Shown piece after piece: positions 35,601-45,500 of a DNA stretch of 64,000 bases; the stretch's first letter is position 1, and each line of letters starts with the position of its first letter. A model generated the notes under the pieces. The model saw nothing but the letters and a program-made list of their open reading frames with translations, ran no database searches and was not told where the DNA came from. The DNA lies in the NCBI GenBank assembly GCA_009599575.1, contig VWND01000004.1:1356001-1420000 (forward strand), written 5' to 3'. This stretch comes from Blumeriella jaapii (lineage: Eukaryota > Ascomycota > Leotiomycetes > Helotiales > Drepanopezizaceae). Made by a program: the position numbers and the translations under genes.

Positions 35601-35850
35601 AGAAAAACTTCAGCTTTTTTTGAAAACAAAATTAATAAAAAAAAGTTCTGATTAAAGCATCGATAAATAAACGTCGGTACGGGCGGCCTGAAAAAAATTC
35701 GAGTTGCAAAAGTAAATCGAGTTTTTAACCGTAAATATAAAGCTTTTTAGCGAAAGTTGTTTGGTCTTTTTTTATATTATAGTTAGCTTAAAAGTAATCA
35801 AAAAAATAATATAGACCAAAAAATACGCATATAAATTAAAAAAAAAAACA
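35601..35850. other. 5' end of Gypsy-4a, no gene seen
   Basis: AT-rich sequence with no conserved coding frame. It includes an imperfect inverted repeat around 35761-35820 (TGGTCT...ATATTAT / ATAATATAGACCA). It may be the leader or a lost LTR of Gypsy-4; nothing decides. Confidence 0.35.
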
Positions 35851-36012
35851 CCGAGCTAAAATGCTCGGGGTCGCGAATTTTATTTACAATGGGTTGCGAT
35901 TGTGGGTCACGTGATTTAGCGCGAGGCCTAGTGGCCGAGATGGTCCGGGCCCAAACCTTATTTCAACACCACCGGCAATCATACCACAGGCACCTATACC
36001 ACTGGCACCTAT
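35851..36012. other. RIP-poor island: hairpin, E-box, A-box-like motif and 15-bp minisatellite
   Basis: About 160 bp with normal CA/TG content between degraded elements. In order: a perfect 6-bp hairpin CCGAGC-TAAAAT-GCTCGG (35851-35868); CACGTG (35908-35913); TGGCCGAGATGG (35932-35943), which matches a pol III A-box as in tRNA-Leu/Ser; then three to four 15-bp units ending in the copy CACCTATACCACTGG (35991-36005). The last unit is cut at 36012 by Gypsy-1c and finished at 48618-48630. The 15-bp period is in phase with a plus-strand pentapeptide repeat (T-Y-T-T-G). No B-box or tRNA fold is seen. Confidence 0.6.
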
Positions 36013-36276
36013 TGTGACGACTCATTCTTTTGCCCCTCGTGTCACCCCAGCAACTACGTGTAGCTGCAAGCTCCCTGGTCTTCTGGTGGGTCTTTCCATC
36101 AACTGTGGAAACTATTTATATATATAAGGCTTTTTTTTCTTAGCAACTTTTGCCTTTTGCAATTATTAATTCTAAATGAATATTTTTATTACAAAACCAA
36201 AGGCTCGTTTTATACCATATAAATACGGCGATCAATTGATTGATTTTCCAGCTTTCCGATTAATTAAATCGTTATA
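36013..36276 (+). repeat. Gypsy-1c 5' LTR (264 bp)
   Basis: Starts TGTGACGACTCATTC (intact) and ends AAATCGTTATA (RIP-mutated CGTCACA). The first half keeps GC-rich sequence (CCCCTCGTGTCACCCCAGC), so it is less RIP-affected than the second. Confidence 0.93.
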
Positions 36277-36640
36277 TTATTAACAACTTTTTTTCTACGT
36301 TAGCGACGGCGTAAATTATTTTTCCTTTCGAATTCTTTACGGATTACACCAAAATAATCGACCGGTCGTAAAAAAGCTTATTTCCGCATTTCGCGAAAAA
36401 TAGCTTTTATTTAACGATTCTTTTTTTAACAAAGCTTTTCAGCTTCTGCTATTACATTTTAACTTTTCTTTTTTTAATCAGCGAAAAAGCAGCTTTTTTT
36501 AAAAATTTCTTTTTTTAAAAAACAATTTTTTTTCCGAGGAAAAAAAAATAAAAAAAAGGGCAGAGCGCCAATTATTTTGCCTGCCATCTTTTTCTTACAG
36601 CCTAGCGCTGAAAGCGTTCAGTTGAGACTTTTGCAAAATC
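36277..36640 (+). other. 5' leader of Gypsy-1c
   Basis: Region between the 5' LTR and the Gag area. It is AT-rich with no conserved frame. The primer binding site should begin at 36277 (TTATTAACAACTTT) but does not match a tRNA I can name. It includes a well-preserved stretch around 36596-36650 shared with Gypsy-1b. Confidence 0.5.
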
Positions 36641-37900
36641 AATTGAAAAAAGCGCAAAAGCGTAAACGATAATTTCTGGAAACTATACGATTGCGACAAA
36701 CCTTTTAATTAAAGCGTTTGATAAAATCTATCGAACGTGCTTTTGCTAATCGCGAATTTGCTGCTTTTTTTTTTTTCGCAACGTTTTATTTTAATTAACA
36801 AACGCTGCAAATCAATTTCCACGCTTTTCGCGAACTTTTTTTAGATTTCCTTTTGACGGCCAAAACCTTAGCGCGCTTTTTAAACGCTATAATTTTTATT
36901 TATCTGCTGATTTTCGACTAGCTCGTATAAAACGCGTTTCGAACTTTAAGTTTAAGCTAAATAATAGTAAAAATTACAAAGCACGCTATTAAAAGATTAA
37001 AATTTTCGATAACTTCGAATTTTATTACGATTACTTCGCTGGCGACCGATTTCGTAAAAATTATATATTCGATCAGACCGAAAGCGTAACAAAAGAGTTT
37101 TTTATTCCGCGTATTTTAAACCGTTCCGATTTTATATTCTTCGAAGAATTAATAAAAAAGGTCGCCGATTTTCTGGCCGATTTTTCCGACGTTCAAAAAG
37201 CCGAAAACGAATTTAAAATGCTTGCAATAAATACGCACGACGATTTTTGGCGGTTTTATTTGCGATTTTTCATTTTCGCAGCGAACGCTTAAATACGAAT
37301 TAATAAATAGCTTCGAAACGCTTTTCGCGATAAAATACCAAAGCGTTTACGAAAAAAGCTGCATTTGGAATAAGCGCGTACAACGACTTTTAAAAATTGG
37401 CTTATCGCCGTCCGTTAAAAAAAATAAAATCAATTAGTTAAACGAATTTTATACGCGAATCGTTTTTTAACCAAATTTATTACTTATTAAAATAATAAAT
37501 ATTTAATCAAAGCGTACTACGAGTCAAATCGTACGTACGAAAATCGTTCAAATACTTTACAAGATTTTCAGCCTTCTGCTGTTTTTTTCTTTTTTTCACG
37601 CCAAAACGCTTTTTTTAGCGTTTTTCCTTTTCGATCGGACCAACAATAACGCTCGTTTTTTATTTTATATTAAAAAATTCAAAGAAATTAATTTGCACGA
37701 CCTTTTACGAGCCGATTCTCGGTTCCACCCAAAGGCCTTTTTAAGCTGGTAAGTATAAACGAGGTCGAGCCGGCCGAAAATTCGCCTTCTGATAATAATA
37801 GTAAAAACGAAAACCTTTTTCCAAACGATTTTCAAAACGCATACGAAAAAGTTAAAAGCTTTTTCGCCAATCGAAAAAACGCCCAGGCCTAAGCAAAACC
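36640..37900 (+). pseudogene. Gag relic, Gypsy-1c
   Basis: Plus-strand frames hold a retrotransposon Gag domain: FYYDYFAGDRFRKNYIFDQTE (about 37020-37080), then FEELIKKVADFLADFSDVQK (about 37140) and HDDFWRFYLRFFIFAANA (about 37240-37290), the 'L...F..PF..FY..FLRLA..A' pattern of chromovirus Gag. The phase changes at least once near 37300. It ends in a Ser/Arg-rich region before the protease ATG at 37924. No intact zinc knuckle was found. Confidence 0.7.
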
Positions 37901-37923
37901 TTTTTTTTAAACGTATTGCGCGA

Positions 37924-38470
37924 TATGCGTTATTTTAACGTTCGAAAGCTTTTTAATAGCGATTTATTAATAATTCTCGTTATATTTATTAAAAATAGTT
38001 TTTCGTATAAAATAAAAACGCTCGCCGATTTTAAAACGAACGGTTATGCGTTAATCGATTCGGCGTTAATCAAGTTTTTTTTTTTTTTTTTTTAACTTTT
38101 AATTTAATTTTTTTCCGGTTTTTTTTTTATAAAAAAATATAATAAAACTCGTAGCTATTTAATTATATATTTTACGCTTTTTAATCTTATTATTAACAAC
38201 CGAATACAATCGTTTACTTTTTTTTTAATTATTAATTTCGGAAATTATAATATAATTTTAAAAAAAGCTTAGTTAGCCGAATATTAAATTTTATTAAATT
38301 ATAATAAACGCAAGCTTTATTGGCCGAAATTTTATCCTTTTACAGTTTTTTACGCTCGTTATATTAAAGTTTTTTATTTGTATTTCCGAAAAATTCAATT
38401 TCGCTATTAAAACGACGCTGTAAAACGTAATCAAAACCTTAACTAATTATAACAGGCTTACGACGCTGTG
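37924..38470 (+). pseudogene. aspartic protease relic, Gypsy-1c
   Basis: Starts MRYFNVRKLFNS. 38026-38070 encodes ADFKTNGYALIDSAL, the protease active-site segment (family D-S-G-A-N-G-Y), here D-F-K-T. Colinear with 18340-18044 and 23432-23250, where the same residues are changed. It is followed by a linker with PAL33 (38495-38527) and a T-homopolymer (about 38576-38614). Confidence 0.8.
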
Positions 38471-38494
38471 CGAAGCGCGAAAAGATCGAATTTC

Positions 38495-38527
38495 ATTCGC
38501 GGTGCTAATTTCGATAGCGACGCTAAT
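38495..38527. repeat. PAL33 copy 7 (Gypsy-1c)
   Basis: 33 bp, ends ATTCGCG and CGCTAAT. Plus-strand reading FAVLISIATLI, the same phase as used in Gypsy-3 although the host elements differ. Confidence 0.75.
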
Positions 38528-39159
38528 AGAATAATACAAGAAATTATACCACCGCTTTCTCAGATTGCCGATTCTTTTTTTTTATTTCTTTTTTTTTTTT
38601 TTTTTTTTTTTTTCGTAAAAAAAAAACAGCTTTTTCGTTTTATAAAAAACAATTATATTAAAAACCGAAAAAAAGCTTTCGCCGCGATGGCTTTTCAGCT
38701 TAATATAATCGATAGTTTAAACAAGCCATTTTCCGAACCTTTTAAACGATTAGTTCGAAAACGAATTTCTTAATTTACTGTTTATTTAATTTCCATCTGT
38801 CAAATTATTGCATACGTTTTTAAGCTGATTTTTAAAAAAAAAGCAATTAAAATGTTTTTAATCTTTTTATACGAAATCGACAAAATACTGAACGATTTTA
38901 CGTATAATATTTTTTTTAAAATTCAATTTCATAGTTTTTTCGAACGTTTCAAAACTAATAAAATATCGATTTCGACTTTCAGCCAGCTTAACAGAGCTAA
39001 CTTCGAATAAATCTTTTTTCGAATCTTTTCTTCCGGAATACAAAAACCTCGAACATATATTTTCTAAAGCCGTCAGCAACGAGCTAGCCTTTTACCGGCT
39101 TTACGATTACAAAATCGAGCTTATTATAAATAAAAAAAAGCTAAAATACATTTTTTTAT

Positions 39160-40340
39160 ATAAAATATCGATTTCAAAGCTCGAAATTATTAAAATTTAT
39201 TTATAAAATAACTTTAACAAAAACTTTATCGAATCTTTTACCGTTTTTTTCGCTGTTTTAATGCTTTTCGCCAAAAAACCCGACGGTTTACTACGTTTTT
39301 GTATCGATTATCGAACTTTTAATAATATTATTCGTAAAAATCGCTATTTTTTTTTTATCGATAAAATTTTTATTCGTTTTTCGAAAGCACGAATTTTTAC
39401 GAAACTCGATATTCGTTAAGCTTTTTATAAAATTCGAATAGATTCCGCTAATAAAAAACTAACGACGTTTCGTACGCGTTACGGCGCTTATAAATGCAAA
39501 ATGCTATTTTTTGGTTTTATTAATAAATCCGCAATTTATTAACGCTATATAAACGACGTTTTTTTCGATTATTTAAACGATTTTTGCATTGCATACCTAA
39601 ATAATATTTTTATTTATTCGTCCGACTTTTTAAAATACGTTATATACGTTCGTAAAATATTTCAAAAGCTCGCTAACGCTGGATTACAAGCCGATATTCG
39701 AAAGTCTAAATTCAACGTTACTCGGACCCGTTACCTAAGCTTTATTATTTTTATTAAAAGCTTAAAAATAAATCCAGAAAAAGTCTTCGTAATCGCCTAT
39801 TAAAAACCTTTTACTATTATAAAAAATATACAAAGCTTTTTTAGTTTTTATAACTTTTACCGACGTTTTATTCGAAACTACGGTATAATTGCAAAACTTT
39901 TGATTTATTTAACCAAAGCTAACGTTTTTTACAATTTCACTTTTAAATATCAAAAGAATTTCGACTTTTTTATATTAGTTTTTATTATAGCATCAGTTTT
40001 ATAATATTACAAGCAAAACTTTTCTTGCATATTAAAAACTAACGCTTCCGACGGCGTAATAGCTTTTATGCTTTCGCAATTCCATAATAACGATTGGCTT
40101 TTAATCGCTTATTTTAGCAAAATCATAGCTTTCGCAAAGCTAAACTACGTCGTATACGATAAAAAAATGTTCGTAATTATAAAATTTCTAGGCAACTTTC
40201 GTATTAAATTAATTAATTTAATTTATTAAATTAAAATAATTATTAATTATAAAGCTTTGGAATATTTTATAATTCTTAAACTTTTAAACGTTCGATAAAT
40301 ACGCTAAGCCGAGCTCCTCGCCGATTACAATTTTTTTATT
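39160..40340 (+). pseudogene. reverse transcriptase and RNase H relic, Gypsy-1c
   Basis: The best-read RT of this family. FAKKPDGLLRFCIDYR begins at 39267, IFTKLDIR follows near 39390, TTFRTRYGAYKCKMLFFGF near 39470-39500, YLNN at 39594-39605 (YLDD expected, both Asp lost), ANAGLQADIRKSKFN near 39670-39720, and SFYNFYRRFIRNYGIIAKL near 39830-39890. RNase H follows with NASDGVIAFMLSQ (about 40040; first Asp now Asn), YFSKIIAFAKLNYVVYDKKM (about 40110) and ALEYFII (about 40250). Confidence 0.93.
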
Positions 40341-40689
40341 ACGTACAAACCAAATAAACACAACCTTCTGACTAACGTATTAATACGTCGTACGAGCGAA
40401 CTCGACCGCCAAAACTCTTTTAAACGCATCCAGCGCTTACAAACATTTTTTCGAGCAAACTAAATTAATTACCGACTTTTAACTGAAAAACTTCGATTTT
40501 CTACGGTTTTCGAAACAGCTGTTTTTATGGTTAAAATAGCTAATTTTTTTTTCGCACTTCGTATTATTAATCAGCTTTCTACGCTAATCGCACAGCTAGC
40601 AGCCTGATAGCCCTCCGAAAAAAAGCTGTACGAAACGTTACAAAAAAAAACGACGATAATAATACTCCGTTTTCGTATATATTTAAACG

Positions 40690-41926
40690 CGATCTGCTAT
40701 TATATTACGGTCGCTTAATAATATCAGACGTCGATTATTTTCGTTTGGCCTTTATACGAAAAATGCACGACCAGATTTTCACCGTTTATTCTAGCGCTCG
40801 CAAAACTACGCAATTGCTTTCGAACTAATATTATTAGCGAAGTATGACAGCTTTTGTAAAACAATACTATCGCAATTGCTACGTTTATTAAAGAAATTCT
40901 ATTCCGAAAAATAAGCGCCCCGGCTTTTTTCAGCCTTTTTCTGTTTTTAACCATTTTTAAAAGCACGTTATAATAAATTTTTACAGTTTTAACAAAAACA
41001 AATACGATTACGATAACGTATTCGTAATAATAAATCGCTTTTCTAAGCAAGTTATTTCGATTTTTTGCTATAAAAATATCGACGCTTAAAGCTTCGCTAA
41101 ATTGTATATATTTCATATATACAGGTATTTTGGCTTTTCAAAAAGTATTATTAGCGATCGTAGCTTCTAGTATTAGTTTATTTTCTAGTCTGAATTAAAC
41201 AAAATACTCGGTACGCAATTAAAGCTTTCGATAGCCGTTTATTCTGAAACCGACGGTTAAACCGAAATTTATAATTAATATTTGCAAAAACGCTTTCGAC
41301 TTTTCGTAAACTTTTATTAAAACGATTAAAACGAATTTCTTCTAATAATAAATTTCGCTTAAATAATCCTTTTTTACGAAAATCTAAATGGCCTTTTATT
41401 TTTTGAAATTGTATACGATTACATTTTTTATATCAATTAAAACTAAAAGCTCGATACTTTCCTTTTTTTCAATCTTTTATATAAATTAAACGCAAACGAA
41501 GCTCGTGCGTACGCTCGCCGTTATTACGACGCCTGAAACTTCGCCAAATCGCATTTTTAATAAGCCTACGATAAAATAAAAAAAAATACGAATAAATCTC
41601 GCCGCGCGATCGATTTTAACGTTAGCGATTACGTATGATTCGATATGCGTTTATTTCCGACCTTCCGGCTTTTTCGTAAGCTCGACAATTTTACAAACGG
41701 CCTTTTTAAAATTGTAGCCAAAATTTTCGACAACGCTTTTAAGCTAGACTTTTCTAATATTATAAACGTACATCTAGTTTTTCACGCTAATCGATTGCGT
41801 AAAACAGCTGACGACGCGCTTTTAAATCAAATTAATTCAGTTTTCGAATTTATTAATATAATTGGTAAGCTTAAATACGAAATCGAAAAATTAATCGCTT
41901 ATCGAATGCAGCGAAAGACTTTTTAA
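40690..41926 (+). pseudogene. integrase relic with C-terminal module, Gypsy-1c
   Basis: Core blocks: RLAFIRKMHDQIFTVY (about 40745; zinc-binding His region), DYDNVFVIINRFSKQVISI (about 41000), RYFGFSKSIISDR (about 41115-41155) and ETDGxTEIYNxYLQKRF (about 41245-41300). The C-terminal block 41645-41926 is open for 93 codons: MRLFPTFRLFRKLDNFTNGL and VFHANRLRKTADDALL. The acidic catalytic residues D (VI-x-R), D (ISDR) and E are partly retained. Frame closes with TAA at 41924-41926. Confidence 0.92.
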
Positions 41927-42169
41927 TACAAAGCTTTTTAAATAGGCTTAAATAAAAATCTTACGTAATACTCCGCGTCTGATTTTATATACGCTTTTTT
42001 AAAAATGCGCGACTTTCATTTGGCGTATAAAAAGCTTTCCGGTCCTTTTGCAAAACTTATTAACTGGCTGAAAGCGTATTTCGAAGGTTTGGATTCGTAC
42101 GATTATTTGAATAACGACGTATTAATGGATAAAAGCTCGAGGGCGCGCTTTTTTCGGACGGAAGGGTAG

Positions 42170-42300
42170 TATAACGATTTACTCTTTTGCCCCTCGTATT
42201 ACTCCAGCAACTACGTATAGCTGCAAGCTCTCTGGTCTTCTGATAGGTCTTCCTATCAACTATGAAAATTATTCATATATATAAAGCTTTCTTTCTTTAG
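42170..42300 (+). repeat. Gypsy-1c 3' LTR, left part
   Basis: First 131 bp of the 3' LTR (starts TATAACGATTTACTC, a RIP form of TGTGACGACTCATTC), cut by Copia-B at 42300. It continues at 48485. Confidence 0.93.
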
Positions 42301-42508
42301 TGTGGGTATATGGTGGTGGCTGATCATGCGCACAATCACATGATCAGCCCACGTGACCACGGTAGGCTGCAAGCGTGCAGCCCTACCTACATATACCCGT
42401 GCGATAGCTAGTTTATTTCTTAGATCTTTTTCGCAATACAACCCCAGTTATTGCAATATCTCAACCCTGTGTATACATAACACAACCCCTTTTTATACGA
42501 TATTAACA
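42301..42508 (+). repeat. Copia-B 5' LTR (208 bp)
   Basis: Contains a 27-bp hairpin (GGTAGGCTGCA...TGCAGCCCTACC, 42361-42387), the E-box CACGTG in CCCACGTGACC (near 42348), and GGGTATAT near the start facing ATATACCC at about 42392. It keeps normal CA/TG content. Confidence 0.95.
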
Positions 42509-45500
42509 CTGATTAATAGTTGATTTTACTGTTAATTATAAAGCAGCTAGGTTTTTACTAAAGAAAAGGTAGCAAAACGGTGCAAAAGGCGACCCCTTCC
42601 TGCATTTGGAGCTACGCTAAGATCGACGACTTTTTCGGAATAGCTAAGATCAGGTACTAGAAGGTGACCCTTTGACTGTACGCGTTTTACACGCTCGCGC
42701 CTAGCTTGCGCAACCAAAACCAAAAACCAAAATTAACAAAGACCCACTTATTTGCGCCAAGCCCGAGCCTGCAGCCTGCGCACCGAAAACAGCAACAACC
42801 CAATTCAACCCAACCAACCCAATTCGACCTTGCAACCTTACAATCTACCTTGCAACCCTCTGATTGCAAGCAAAAGCAGCCAAGATGTCGAGAATATCTT
42901 TCTATCCCATTCGAAACCCCTTATTCGACTTAGATTTCGAGATCGATACCGACCTTTGGCTAAAGCAATTCAAACCAAAAACAATTGCCTACCAAACCGC
43001 TTTTGTTGTAAATAAATAAATCTACTTTTTTCTAGACCGATACAAAACAAAACACAAATACGTTTAAGAAAAAGGCTTATAAAAGCTTTTTTAAAAAGAT
43101 TTTACTAATTAAAACGCCGATTTATTCAATATTGCATACGCTTTTTTAAAGCGCAACTTTTACAACCATTTGTTTATTTATAAAATTAATATAGTCTTAT
43201 TTATTAAAAACCGAAATAATAGTTATGCAAATCGTTTGGCAGCGGTATTCCAGAAGATTAAACCTACCCTTTTTACTTCTGCAAACAAAAAGCGATAACA
43301 AATGAAAATTAAGAGATTTAGCTACGAAATAGCTTCCAAAAGTAAAAAAAACCTACCTTTGCCCTTTTTATCCAAATCAGTTGTCGGGAGCGAAAATTAT
43401 TATAATAATAAAAATATTTATATCGAAAATAATAAAAATGGATTTCAAAAGGCAAAAGACAGCCTAGCCAACGTTTATACGTTACGAACAACCAAAATAC
43501 TTATCAAAAGTAGCGATAATAGCGTACGTAATATATTTTTCATACGAAACAAAACGTTATACAATTTCAAAAACAAAACGAAAATTCCCAAAATTAAAAA
43601 TAACGATCCTAACCTTTCCGATAAACTTTTAGACGACGACGAAAAAGCAGAAGTCAGACCTTACAAAAAAAACGATTTCGTACAGCTAGTTCTAAACCTC
43701 AGCAAAATATATTATAAAAATAAAATAAAATACGGAAATGAAATATGGGATATATTCTACGTAAAGCTGAAAAAGTTTTACAATCTGTGCGATTTATGCA
43801 ATTTCTCCGAAAGCCTATACGCAAAAGCCTTTTCGCATATATTTAAAAAAGCAGCTGACGCTTACTACTGCAATATTATAATTCGTAAAAACTATTAGTT
43901 TAGCGTAATAATTAGTTTTATAAAAGCTTATTTCGAAACGATTAAAAACCGCAAGCTTTATCTGACAGCATGGCGTACAATTATATACAAAGGAATACAG
44001 GCTGAAAACCTTGGCAAATCGCGCTTAGAATGCTTAGAAATTATATTCGAAAAATTAGCGCTGTGTTAACAAGCTTTTATTAAAAAGTACGAAACCGTCA
44101 ATTATTTGCGAAATTAAGTTATCAGCGCTTGCAATAGCGTACAGAAATGCAAATACGCTTTAATAAACCCTGCAAATACGTATAAAAGCGTCGCATCCCA
44201 GTTACGCAATGCAATTGAGATTATTAAACGAAAAGTTCAATTGCGAAAGTTGACTTCTATCACCCCCCAGCTTTTTTAAACTTCTGTCACCCCAAATTAA
44301 AATAAAAACTACTACACAAACCGAACCTACAAAAACAAAGGTCGCGAAAAACGCTTCGGCAAAAGCTATCAAGGCAGAAGCTCATTTAGAAGAAAAGGAT
44401 TCCGAGGCCGAAAAGGCTATTCAGGCAGTTCTAGCAATTCTTCCCAACTTAAAAAGTGTTAGATATGTAAAAAAATGGACTGCTGGTCAACAAAACACTT
44501 CCCAAAAAAACGTAAAAAAGCATACGACGAATACAGCGCCAATAAAGCTTATTTTATTAAAACCTTCTCGATTGTATAATAATACATAAGCTTCTTTGCG
44601 CAATACGAAAGCGTTAAAAGCTTGGAAAACGCCCTTTTCTCTCCTTTTGATTAATACAACATATGGAGCGCCGAAAACGGCTATTACGATAGGAATAAAT
44701 ATTAAAACGATAATTTTTTTATTTAAACTTTTTATACAAAAGCTGGCAAGATAATAAAAGTCGAAGTTTTGACTATTTTACAAAAGCGATCTATCTACCA
44801 CGCCTTTACAAAGCTTGACCTTATAAACCTTTTTATTCAGGAGAACGATAAACTTTTATTAAAAACGTATATTTCAGGTTCGAAATACTTTTTATACAAA
44901 TTCCAAGGATTTCTCTCAGATTCGGATGCAGCTGGCAAGTTTTCAAATAATATATTTCAGTTTAAAACCCTTAAGAAATTGCTATTTTAATTTGCTTTTA
45001 ATCTTTTTTCGAAAAAAAATACGATTAGCTTTAAAATAACTTTTGCAAATATTTAAGGAATAGTTTTTATTGCAACACTTATTAGCAAAATCAAGTTTTA
45101 TATCGTTGATATTAATATCTTTTTTTTAATTTGTTTAAAAAATATAAATGCTTTTTATATTTATTTCGATAATCTGTATAATATACTTATATAAAAGAAT
45201 AGCTTTGGCGTATTAATAGTTCGGAAATAGAAATATTTATTTATGCTGCTTAATACCTAAGAAATTTTTTTTTGCTATTTTACAGAACTCGAACTACGCC
45301 AGATTTATCAACGATAAAAACACTTTTTTGTACAGCGTTTTGCAGCTATCCTGAAACGTATAAAGCAAGAGTTCGAAACTGCTATTTTGAAAAAGATTGC
45401 AAAATACTGTTTTTAATATTAATTATACGAACAAGCCTTTCGCCGATTTAAGATTTCACTGAAAAACGATTATAAATTCAATTATTCGATAATTATAAAT

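Larger units (their letters stand above)
30631..35850 (-). mobile_element. Gypsy-4 copy a: RIP-degraded gypsy retrotransposon, ends missing
   Basis: Minus-strand gypsy: Gag with a zinc knuckle (34229-34270), RT (33100-32400), RNase H (about 32000-31720) and integrase (about 31640-30631). It is truncated at 30631 by the Gypsy-2a LTR. The 5' boundary is about 35850, where composition changes; no 5' LTR was identified. Copy b (48660-50343) is the inverted equivalent of the part below 31700 and extends past the truncation. Confidence 0.8.

Noticed and set aside
35932..35943. possible tRNA gene
   Set aside because: Only an A-box-like motif is present; no B-box, no cloverleaf and no acceptor stem could be built.
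40724..41116. 130-codon minus-strand frame, also seen at 20250-20462
   Set aside because: Mirror of the Gypsy-1 integrase core, which has clear motifs on the other strand in both copies.
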